From contig JACMQD010000234.1 of assembly GCA_014377155.1 (NCBI GenBank), positions 1-9,014 of the forward strand: a stretch of 9,014 nucleotides of DNA, in the 5' to 3' direction. Positions 1 to 6,317 of this stretch are shown piece after piece. Made by a program: the position numbers and the translations under genes. Under the pieces are notes generated by a model. That model saw only the letters and a list, made by a program, of their open reading frames with translations. It was not told the origin of the DNA and ran no database searches. The DNA is from Herminiimonas sp. Its GTDB lineage: Bacteria > Pseudomonadota > Gammaproteobacteria > Burkholderiales > Burkholderiaceae. Position 1 is the first letter of the stretch, and each line of letters begins with the position of its first letter.

Positions 1-2161
1 ACAGCGTCAGGTTGCCGCTGCCATCCTGATATTTTTCGCGCCAATGCGCGATCACTTCGCCGGGATCGAGTTCGTTCTCGAAACAATATTCATGGGCCAG
101 CATGTCGATTTCATCCTGCTCCGCCGGACCGGGAATGCGACACACAGGACACAGTCGACGCGCCAGCCGCTGGCCCACGACTCCCAGCAGCGCATCGGCA
201 AAATTGAACGGGTCGAGGCCGAGATCCAGCAGCCTGACCACGCTTTCGACGGCGCTGTTGGTATGCATCGTCGAGAACACCAGGTGACCTGTAAGGGACG
301 CTTCGATCACGACCTTTGCGGTTTCGGGATCGCGTGTCTCGCCTACCATGATGACGTCGGGATCGGCGCGCAAAAAGCTGCGCAAAACGGACTCGAAGGT
401 CCAGTCTATTTTCGACTGGACCTGGACCTGGCGCAGCCCGTCCTGGGTAATTTCGATCGGGTCCTCGACAGTCCAGATCTTGCGTTCGGGCGTGTTGATA
501 TGGCTCAGCAACGCATGCAGCGTGGTGGTTTTCCCCGAGCCAGTGGGGCCACAGACAAACAGCAGCCCATGCGACTTCGTGGCTGCTTTTTGCAGGCCAT
601 CACGGATATAAGGAGCCAAACCAATCCCGTCCAGCGACACCGCTTTGGGCGCTGCCAGAATGCGCATGACGATGTCTTCCAGGCCTTCGGTGGTCGGCAT
701 GGTCACGATACGCAGTTCGATTTTTGCCGGTCCGAACTGCTCGAAACTGATCTTGCCGTCCTGCGAGCGCCTTTTTTCCGATATATCGAGGCGGCTCATG
801 ATCTTCAAGCGCGAAATCAGCGCATTGCGAAAATTGGAGGGGATGTTCGAATAATGCACCATCACGCCATCTTTGCGAAACCGCACCCGCGATGGCTTGC
901 CATCTTTCATGGATTCGATATGAATATCCGAGGCACCGGTTTCGAACGCATCCATGATGATCTTGTTGACCAGCCGAACCAGCGTGTTATCGGATTCTGT
1001 GACCGATTCCTTCACTTCCAGCGTAAAAGTCAGGTCCGTGCTGGCATCGAGTTCCGATACCAGGTCCGAGACGTTGATAGCGTTGGCCTGATGACCATAG
1101 AACTGGGCAATGGCGCTGGCAAGATCTTCCGCCGATGCCATGACGGGATCGACTTTCAGTCGGGTCATGAAAGCCATCTCTTTCAAGGCTTCCAGCAAAA
1201 GTGGGTTTTCCATTGCCACTACGATGCGCGACTCTGTCCGGTACAACGGCATCATGGCATGCTTCCTGACGAGATCGCCTGGCACCGTTTTGATCAGGTT
1301 CGGATCGAACTGAAAATTGGTCAGACCGATGGAAGGAATACCGAGTTTTTGCGCTAGTACGCGCTTGATGGTTTCTTTGTCGACCGCGGCCATGTCGACC
1401 AGAATATCGCCCAACTGTTTCTTGCGGTCCTGCGCCTGCATTTGCAATGCATCGTCGAGCTGCCGGGCGGTGATGATTTTTTCCTGAATCAGTGCCTCGC
1501 CCAGCCGGATCTGCGGCAATCCCTTTTGTGCCAGCAGCGCGCTTTCCACCTGTTCGCGAGTGGCGATGCGATGGAGTTGCAAATAGTCGCCCAGTTTTTG
1601 GGAACGCAAATTTTCTTGTACTTCGAGCCCGGCATTGACCACGTCTTCGGAAACGATTTTTTCCGCAACCAATATCTTGCCGAGCTGATCACCGATCTGG
1701 TAACTGAGCATCGACTCGGTCGGGATAAACCAGCGTACGACGCTGCTGGCATAGCTGACCAGGAACAGGAACAAGCCGTAGCTGTGCGGGACAAAACCCG
1801 CAGTTTCTGCTACCAGCGACGTGCCGTCCTTGAATTGCACGACGCATTTCTGCTTCGCAGAAGTCTGGTAATGCTCGTTCGTGGCAACCGCCACAGACAA
1901 GGCGATGCGTTTCAACTCGACTAGTTGTGTCAGGCGCAGACTTTGGATACTGCCAAAACCGACTGTGATGTTGGAAACCGCGCGATCAGGATGGAACTCG
2001 ACCAGCGCAACCGATGGGTCGAGCCGAATCAGCTCGCCGATATAGCGCGTTCCATCATTCATTGTGATCATTCCTGCCAGGCCGATCCCGCCAATGGCCG
2101 CCTTGCCTTGCGCGATGGCTTCGCAGTGCGGTGGCAAAGGCCATTCGAAATCGATGCTCAT
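1..2161 (-). CDS. GspE/PilB/MshE-family assembly ATPase with N-terminal extension and tandem MshEN motifs (C-terminus cut by window edge)
   Basis: Cytoplasmic hexameric ATPase of the type II secretion / type IV pilus family, which powers pilin or pseudopilin assembly. I translated the minus strand from the ATG at 2159-2161; 720 codons stay open to the left edge. A GGAG lies 5 bases upstream of the ATG. Residues 1-153 are an extension not usual in GspE or PilB. Residues 159-272 hold four MshEN-like 24-residue motifs, followed by the usual T2SSE_N segment to about 355. The ATPase domain starts near 392: Walker A GPTGSGKT at 538-545, an acidic Walker B-like stretch ending VGE at 606-608, His-box residues H626 and H633, and CPVC at 671-674. 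The partner CxxC expected downstream would lie beyond the edge. No membrane segment is seen. It is divergent from a GGDEF-EAL gene. The pilus or secretion system it serves is not in the window, so no symbol is given. PilB, GspE or MshE cannot be separated here. Confidence 0.93.
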   Translation of the reverse strand, partial: MSIDFEWPLPPHCEAIAQGKAAIGGIGLAGMITMNDGTRYIGELIRLDPSVALVEFHPDRAVSNITVGFGSIQSLRLTQLVELKRIALSVAVATNEHYQTSAKQKCVVQFKDGTSLVAETAGFVPHSYGLFLFLVSYASSVVRWFIPTESMLSYQIGDQLGKILVAEKIVSEDVVNAGLEVQENLRSQKLGDYLQLHRIATREQVESALLAQKGLPQIRLGEALIQEKIITARQLDDALQMQAQDRKKQLGDILVDMAAVDKETIKRVLAQKLGIPSIGLTNFQFDPNLIKTVPGDLVRKHAMMPLYRTESRIVVAMENPLLLEALKEMAFMTRLKVDPVMASAEDLASAIAQFYGHQANAINVSDLVSELDASTDLTFTLEVKESVTESDNTLVRLVNKIIMDAFETGASDIHIESMKDGKPSRVRFRKDGVMVHYSNIPSNFRNALISRLKIMSRLDISEKRRSQDGKISFEQFGPAKIELRIVTMPTTEGLEDIVMRILAAPKAVSLDGIGLAPYIRDGLQKAATKSHGLLFVCGPTGSGKTTTLHALLSHINTPERKIWTVEDPIEITQDGLRQVQVQSKIDWTFESVLRSFLRADPDVIMVGETRDPETAKVVIEASLTGHLVFSTMHTNSAVESVVRLLDLGLDPFNFADALLGVVGQRLARRLCPVCRIPGPAEQDEIDMLAHEYCFENELDPGEVIAHWREKYQDGSGNLTL

Positions 2162-2294
2162 TGATGCTCCATTCTCAACCTGATTGGGAGTGCGACGCAC
2201 AAAAAGTGGCGCCTGCATGGGTAACATGCCGTGGTGGGCACGTCGATTATCATCGTGCTACTCGTTGTCGGAGTCGATGTGTTATTCATGCCGC

Positions 2295-2310
2295 ATCTAT
2301 TTTAGTAGAT
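2295..2310. promoter_or_regulatory. Small dyad overlapping the -10 of the ATPase promoter
   Basis: ATCTA and TAGAT form a perfect 5-base inverted repeat around a 6-base centre (ATCTATTTTAGTAGAT). It covers the proposed -10 hexamer, where a repressor could act. The arms are short, so chance is possible and no regulator family is assigned. Confidence 0.25.
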
Positions 2311-2326
2311 CAGCCTTACTTGTCGA
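2299..2326 (-). promoter_or_regulatory. Putative sigma70 promoter for the assembly ATPase
   Basis: Read on the minus strand, TCGACA (2326-2321, 5 of 6 to TTGACA) is followed after 16 bases by TAAAAT (2304-2299, 5 of 6 to TATAAT). Transcription would begin near 2292 and leave a leader of about 130 bases before the ATG at 2161. This rests on consensus matching only. Confidence 0.45.
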
Positions 2327-2368
2327 TATCCGGTTCCCGAAATTGCTTTCTCAACTCAAGTTGCCTTT

Positions 2369-2374
2369 TAGAAT
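2369..2374 (+). promoter_or_regulatory. Weak candidate -10 for the GGDEF-EAL gene
   Basis: TAGAAT is a 5 of 6 match to the sigma70 -10 and would place the start of transcription about 90 bases before the ATG at 2469. The nearest -35-like hexamer, TTGCTT, is about 20 bases upstream, which is too far. The promoter is therefore weak, activator-dependent or elsewhere. Confidence 0.2.
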
Positions 2375-2453
2375 GTATGCTCGACGAGTATGCGGTTAAA
2401 ACCAGGATGCGTCGGTCTTAATTGATGCGAGGCGGTATCGCGGGCGACCAAGC

Positions 2454-2460
2454 AGAGGGA
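2454..2460 (+). promoter_or_regulatory. Ribosome binding site of the GGDEF-EAL gene
   Basis: AGAGGGA lies 8 bases before the ATG at 2469. It supports that ATG over the upstream ATG at 2425, which is in a different frame. Confidence 0.55.
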
Positions 2461-2468
2461 TATCGGCA

Positions 2469-5135
2469 ATGGATGCTTTACCAAATAACAAGATCGACGA
2501 CCGCTTCAAGCATCTGGCGAAAATGTATGTGGCGCTCAGTGCGACGAATGAAGCTATCCTGCGGGCCAGAGAGCCTGTCGATCTGTACCAGCGCGTTTGC
2601 GACGCTGCGATCGAAGCAGGACATTTTGCTGCCGCGGGCGTCGTGATTGCGCCCCCGGGTTCGACCTGGGTGCATTTCGAAGCCGCTGCCGGCAGCGCTG
2701 CAGAACAGTTGAAACAGGCGCGTATTTCACTCGATCCCGAATCGAGTTCGGGACGCGGACTGGTAGGCGTTGCTTATCGTACGATGGCGCCCTGTATCAG
2801 TAATGATTTCCTCGCCGACGAGCGCTCGCTGCCATGGCGGCATATTCCGGCACAGTCACAGATCGGCTCTGCCGCTGCGGTTCCGCTCATGCAAGGCGAC
2901 AGCGCCATCGGCGTCCTGCTTTTATATGCCTCAGAACGCAATGCATTCGACGAGCAGGTCATCAGCCTGGTTGAGCGGATGGCTCGCAGCATCATTTTCG
3001 CGCTGCATAACTTTGCGCAAGACACTGAGCGCAAAGCCATCGAAGAAGCCTTGCAAGCCAGCGAAGCCCGCTATCGCAATATCCTCGAGACGATGGAAAA
3101 TGCTTACTGCGAGGTAGATTTCACAGGTCGGCACATCTTTTTCAACACGGCGTTTTGTAACCTAACCGGCCACTCGGAAAGCGAATTGAAAGCGTCTACC
3201 AATCGCGATCACCAGACCAAAGAAATGGCGCGGGTCTGCATGGCATCGTTCAACAAGGTCTATCGATCCGGTTTGCCACAGACTAACCAGCAGTTTGGTT
3301 ATTTGCACAAGGATGGCAGCGTTCTGCAACTGGAAGGGTCGGTACAGCTACTCAAGGACAAAAGCGGTAATGCAACAGGGTTTTGTACCGTACTGCACAA
3401 TATTACCGCCCGTTGGAAAGCCGATCAGGCTTTGCGCGAAAGCGAAGCGCGCTTCCGTGCGTTGACCAACCTGTCCTCGGATTGGTATTGGGAGCAAGAC
3501 CCGGATTTACGGATTACCCGCATGGAGAGCCGCCATCTTCATGTCAATCACCAAGCGCATCCGCTGCTCGGCAAACTGGTATGGGAGTGCGGATTCGAAA
3601 TCCAGGCCGCCGGCGGTTGGGACAGCCTTCGCGCAACGCTTGCCGAAAAGCGCGGATACCGCGATGTCATCGTACATCGGGTCAACCGAAACGGTGAGCC
3701 GTACTTTGTCAGTATGAGCGCCGAACCGATGTTTGCCAGTGATGGCGAATTTTCCGGCTATCGTGGCATTTCGCGCGAGATTACCGAACAAAAAATTGCC
3801 GAAGAACGCATCCGGTATCTTGCATCGCACGATGCGCTCACGGCGCTGCCCAATCGCCTGATGTTCAGCCATTTACTTAACGTATTGCTTGAAACCTCAA
3901 AGCGCTACGTGCGCCACTTCGCGGTGCTGTTCATCGACCTCGACCGTTTCAAGTTCATCAACGATACGCTCGGCCACGAAGCGGGTGATTCGCTACTCAA
4001 AGAGATCGCGGCGCGATTCAAGCAGAACCTGCGCGCCAGCGATGTCATCGCCCGTCTGGGTGGCGACGAGTTCGTGGTACTGATTCAGGAAATGGGCAAC
4101 CACGAACAGGTTGCAGCCATCGCGCGCAAGTTGCTGTCGGCAGCAATTAGGCCGATTGAATTGATGGGCCAGGAATGCCGGGTCACAGCGAGTATCGGCA
4201 TCGCCGTGTATCCGGAAGACGGGGTCGATGAACAGGCGTTGATGAAGAATGCCGACATCGCGATGTATCACGCCAAAGAAGAAGGCAAGAATAATTTCCA
4301 GTTTTATTCCACCGAAATAAAATCCCAGTCCTTGGAACGGATGGTGCTCGAATCGAACCTGCGATATGCCCTGGAGCGCAACGAACTTACTCTGCATTAT
4401 CAAGCCAAGGTCGACCTCACCACCGATGCCATCGCCGGCGTCGAAGCCTTGCTGCGGTGGGACAATGCCACACTCGGTTCGGTGTCACCGGCGCAATTCA
4501 TTCCGATTGCAGAGGATACCGGTCTTATCGTCCCGATAGGGATATGGGTTCTGCGTACTGCGTGTGCCCAAAATGCCTCATGGCAGAAGCAGGGTTTGCC
4601 GCCGATCTGCGTCGCCGTCAATCTGTCGGTCAGGCAGTTCGCTGACGAAAACCTGCTGAGCGATATCGCGAGTGTCCTTGAGCAGACTGGCCTAGACCCG
4701 AAACTGCTCGAACTTGAAATTACCGAAGGCATGGTAGTCCACAATCCAGAGCGTGCGATCAAACTGCTTATCGCGATCAAGCAACTCGGTGTGCGGCTGG
4801 CAATCGACGACTTTGGCACGGGATACTCGTCGCTGGGACAGCTGAAGCACTTCCCGATCGACACGCTCAAGGTCGATCGCTCCTTCATCCGGGACCTTGC
4901 GACCGATTCCGAAGACAAGGCCATTACCAATGCGATTATTGCAATGGGCAAAACGCTAGGCCTGACAGTGGTCGCCGAAGGAGTCGAGACCTTGGAACAG
5001 GAAATGTTTTTGCGAGAACATGCATGCGATCAAATGCAGGGTTTTTATTTTAGCAAACCGATCGCGGCAGACGCATTCGGTATTTTGATGCGCGAGCATG
5101 TTCCTCGCCGAAGCCCATATCGACACGAAGTCTGA
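2469..5135 (+). CDS. GAF-PAS-PAS-GGDEF-EAL dual-domain c-di-GMP cyclase/phosphodiesterase
   Basis: 888-residue protein that by its motifs can both make c-di-GMP from GTP and hydrolyse it to pGpG. Order of domains: GAF (about 15-182), PAS1 (about 198-318), PAS2 (about 322-442), GGDEF (about 445-612), EAL (about 625-880). The cyclase signature GGDEF is exact at 531-535, with an RxxD product-inhibition site at R522-D525 five residues before it. The phosphodiesterase domain keeps EAL at 659-661 and metal or catalytic positions N718, E750, D780, D781, K801, E837 and Q857. No signal peptide or membrane segment is seen, so it should be a cytosolic sensor enzyme; the ligand of the GAF and PAS domains cannot be told. 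The start is chosen for its AGAGGGA. It is divergent from an MshEN-type ATPase, a plausible target. Which activity dominates in the cell is unknown. Confidence 0.97.
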   Translation: MDALPNNKIDDRFKHLAKMYVALSATNEAILRAREPVDLYQRVCDAAIEAGHFAAAGVVIAPPGSTWVHFEAAAGSAAEQLKQARISLDPESSSGRGLVGVAYRTMAPCISNDFLADERSLPWRHIPAQSQIGSAAAVPLMQGDSAIGVLLLYASERNAFDEQVISLVERMARSIIFALHNFAQDTERKAIEEALQASEARYRNILETMENAYCEVDFTGRHIFFNTAFCNLTGHSESELKASTNRDHQTKEMARVCMASFNKVYRSGLPQTNQQFGYLHKDGSVLQLEGSVQLLKDKSGNATGFCTVLHNITARWKADQALRESEARFRALTNLSSDWYWEQDPDLRITRMESRHLHVNHQAHPLLGKLVWECGFEIQAAGGWDSLRATLAEKRGYRDVIVHRVNRNGEPYFVSMSAEPMFASDGEFSGYRGISREITEQKIAEERIRYLASHDALTALPNRLMFSHLLNVLLETSKRYVRHFAVLFIDLDRFKFINDTLGHEAGDSLLKEIAARFKQNLRASDVIARLGGDEFVVLIQEMGNHEQVAAIARKLLSAAIRPIELMGQECRVTASIGIAVYPEDGVDEQALMKNADIAMYHAKEEGKNNFQFYSTEIKSQSLERMVLESNLRYALERNELTLHYQAKVDLTTDAIAGVEALLRWDNATLGSVSPAQFIPIAEDTGLIVPIGIWVLRTACAQNASWQKQGLPPICVAVNLSVRQFADENLLSDIASVLEQTGLDPKLLELEITEGMVVHNPERAIKLLIAIKQLGVRLAIDDFGTGYSSLGQLKHFPIDTLKVDRSFIRDLATDSEDKAITNAIIAMGKTLGLTVVAEGVETLEQEMFLREHACDQMQGFYFSKPIAADAFGILMREHVPRRSPYRHEV

Positions 5136-5403
5136 CCTTTCCCCTCGTGGCGAACCTCAGCAGGTCGGCACGCCCTAGCATCGGAAGATGTTTAGCGTCT
5201 GAAATGACGCGATCGATTTTGTCCTTTCGAACACGGACTTGCGACGGCGCTCGACATCATGCTGTCGAAAACCGGTCGACTCGAAGTCAATCGTTAGATC
5301 GCCTGGCGGACATTTTGCCTGCGTATGCGGCGTCCGACGAGACGATCTGCAGCATCTCAGCATCGGAGCAGCACGTTTCAATAATATTTTGGCAAAAGCG
5401 GAA

Positions 5404-5421
5404 CCGCACGAATAGGTGCGG
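5404..5421. terminator. Small GC-rich hairpin, possible terminator or upstream regulatory element
   Basis: CCGCAC and GTGCGG pair perfectly around a 6-base loop. No run of T follows, so intrinsic termination is uncertain. It ends 6 bases before the TTGACA at 5428, so it could instead be a site acting on that promoter. Confidence 0.25.
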
Positions 5422-5427
5422 GTCTAC

Positions 5428-5453
5428 TTGACAATTAATTGCATTATTTGCAA
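5428..5453 (+). promoter_or_regulatory. Consensus -35 and TTGCA-N5-TGCAA dyad upstream of the ankyrin gene
   Basis: TTGACA at 5428-5433 is a perfect sigma70 -35. The 17-base-spaced position (5451-5456, CAACCT) is a poor -10, so a strong constitutive promoter is not shown. Directly after it, TTGCATTATTTGCAA (5439-5453) has perfect 5-base arms and lies in the spacer, where a repressor or activator could bind. The ankyrin ATG is about 100 bases downstream. Confidence 0.35.
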
Positions 5454-5541
5454 CCTCAATGTAGTTTCCCGTCGACCCTAAATGATTGCGTATCGCAATG
5501 AACCATCCGACAGCCTCTCCGAATCGCACGATCTCGATTAC

Positions 5542-5545
5542 AGGA
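5542..5545 (+). promoter_or_regulatory. Ribosome binding site that sets the ankyrin start
   Basis: AGGA ends 6 bases before the ATG at 5552. The earlier in-frame TTG (5486) and ATG (5498) have no comparable site, so the 22-residue longer form is disfavoured. Confidence 0.55.
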
Positions 5546-5551
5546 ATTCTC

Positions 5552-6091
5552 ATGCAAGACAATACGGTGTCTCAATCGCCCGACGCTACCAAGACGATGG
5601 ATCTCGAAACGCTTGAATTTGCGCGCAAGGTTTTCCAGCTCGTAAGAAACGGCGATGCAGAAATGCTGGAGATTTACCTATCTCGGGGATTGCCGGCCAA
5701 TCTCAGCAATCACAAGGGTGACAGCTTGCTGATGCTGGCAAGTTATCACGGCCATCTCGATGCGACACGTGTTTTGCTCTCACACGGCGCCGACCCCGAA
5801 ATGCGCAACGATCAGGGACAGACGCCGCTCGCCGGTGCCGCATTCAAAGGTGATATTCCGATGCTCGAATTGCTGCTCGATCACGGGGCCGATGTCGACG
5901 GTACAACCAGTGATGGCAAAACCGGATTAATGTTCGCTGCAATGTTCAACCGACTCGATGCGGTGAAATTTCTGATCGGCCGTGGTGCGGACATCGGGGC
6001 ACGCGCTGCCAGCGGGCTGAACGCACACGACGCGGCCAGCAGCATGGGAGCGGTCGACACGGCAGCGCATCTGATGGCCGTCGCTCGTTGA
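5552..6091 (+). CDS. Small soluble ankyrin-repeat protein
   Basis: 179-residue protein made largely of ankyrin repeats, a helix-turn-helix scaffold for binding other proteins; it has no catalytic motif. After an acidic and polar N-terminus there is a degenerate repeat (about 20-52), then three good repeats at about 55-87, 88-120 and 121-153, each ending in an (H/R)GAD-type turn (HGAD at 79-81 and 111-114, RGAD at 144-147). A partial capping repeat closes the protein. No signal peptide follows from the chosen ATG, so it is probably cytosolic. Similar short ankyrin proteins in pseudomonads (AnkB) sit beside a catalase gene and support its activity; no catalase is present here, so that role cannot be transferred. 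It is a single-gene unit on present evidence: 416 bases separate it from the gene before. Confidence 0.92.
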   Translation: MQDNTVSQSPDATKTMDLETLEFARKVFQLVRNGDAEMLEIYLSRGLPANLSNHKGDSLLMLASYHGHLDATRVLLSHGADPEMRNDQGQTPLAGAAFKGDIPMLELLLDHGADVDGTTSDGKTGLMFAAMFNRLDAVKFLIGRGADIGARAASGLNAHDAASSMGAVDTAAHLMAVAR

Positions 6092-6102
6092 CGAGGTCGC
6101 TT

Positions 6103-6125
6103 GGTAACAATGATTAATTGTAACC
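6103..6125. repeat. Imperfect 9-base inverted repeat after the ankyrin gene
   Basis: GGTAACAAT and ATTGTAACC pair with one mismatch around a 5-base centre, 11 bases after the ankyrin stop. It is AT-rich and has no T-tract, so it is not a typical intrinsic terminator. It may be an operator for the short frame downstream, or a transcript-end stabilising hairpin. Confidence 0.4.
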
Positions 6126-6163
6126 GGACATGTGTGCGCGCTCACCGCGACCGCATCGCCAAC

Positions 6164-6286
6164 ATGACTGCGCAATTATCCGATACGGCAGGCGCCCTCG
6201 CCATGGTCCCCGATCGGGAGAGGCATTGCCGTCAATGTGGTTTAAGGAACCGGTGTTACTTTACCTCGTTGGCAGACGCGTTGTGA
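6164..6286 (+). pseudogene. Short frame with an Fnr-type cysteine cluster motif; probable remnant or very small protein
   Basis: A 40-residue frame from the ATG at 6164 (the same frame is open from an ATG at 6110 and a TTG at 6101). Its second half reads HCRQCGLRNRC followed by YFTSL, giving C-x2-C-x5-C with a His before the first Cys. This is the spacing of the N-terminal [4Fe-4S] ligands of Fnr-family oxygen-sensing regulators, which also have a conserved Leu a few residues later. The frame stops at 6286, just after the motif. I could not follow the rest of an Fnr protein (fourth Cys, cyclic-nucleotide-like domain, DNA-binding helix) in the other plus-strand phases. No clear ribosome binding site is seen. 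It could be a chance match, a truncated fnr-like gene or a small cysteine-rich protein. The frame ends 31 bases from the convergent dehydrogenase stop. Confidence 0.3.
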
Positions 6287-6317
6287 CAATCCTATGCAGT
6301 CTTCGACCGATTCATGC

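Larger units (their letters stand above)
2162..2468. other. Divergent intergenic region between the assembly ATPase and the GGDEF-EAL gene
   Basis: This 307-base stretch separates two genes that point away from each other, so both promoters should lie here. It is visibly richer in A and T around 2280-2375 than the flanking genes. I see a reasonable minus-strand promoter at 2299-2326 with a dyad over its -10, and only a weak plus-strand -10 at 2369-2374. Short open frames cross it in several phases, but none has a convincing ribosome binding site or a recognisable product. I see no RNA gene or riboswitch. Confidence 0.6.
5136..5551. other. 416-base intergenic region upstream of the ankyrin gene
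   Basis: Stretches of open frame exist on both strands (for example 5147-5431 plus and 5287-5562 minus), but they lack a recognised product, a good ribosome binding site or protein-like composition. I treat the stretch as non-coding. It holds a 6-base-arm hairpin at 5404-5421 and a consensus -35 with an adjacent dyad at 5428-5453. CGACA/TGTCG (5253-5268) is another small inverted repeat. No intrinsic terminator with a T-tract is seen after the GGDEF-EAL stop. Confidence 0.5.

Noticed and set aside
44..1357. Long plus-strand open frame of 437 codons
   Set aside because: It lies opposite the ATPase gene. The minus-strand reading gives Walker A, Walker B-like and His-box motifs, while the plus-strand translation is rich in His, Arg and Asp and resembles no protein. 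It is an antisense shadow in GC-rich DNA.
2237..2250. Possible sigma54 promoter (GGCACG, 4 bases, TTAT)
   Set aside because: The -24 half fits, but the -12 half lacks the essential GC, so it does not meet the sigma54 consensus.
4400..4951. Minus-strand open frame of 183 codons
   Set aside because: It lies wholly inside the EAL domain coding region on the other strand and has a low-information Ser/Arg-rich translation.
5147..5431. Possible small protein of 94 residues after the GGDEF-EAL gene
   Set aside because: It would start at a GTG without a ribosome binding site, has a composition rich in Arg and Ser, and runs through the hairpin and promoter-like sites. No recognisable domain.
5486..5551. 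Longer ankyrin protein starting at TTG 5486 or ATG 5498
   Set aside because: Neither start has a Shine-Dalgarno sequence, whereas ATG 5552 has AGGA at 6 bases. The extra residues show no signal peptide.
6209..6218. Perfect palindrome CCCGATCGGG
   Set aside because: A ten-base palindrome without loop or T-tract is expected by chance in GC-rich DNA and lies inside the short Fnr-like frame.
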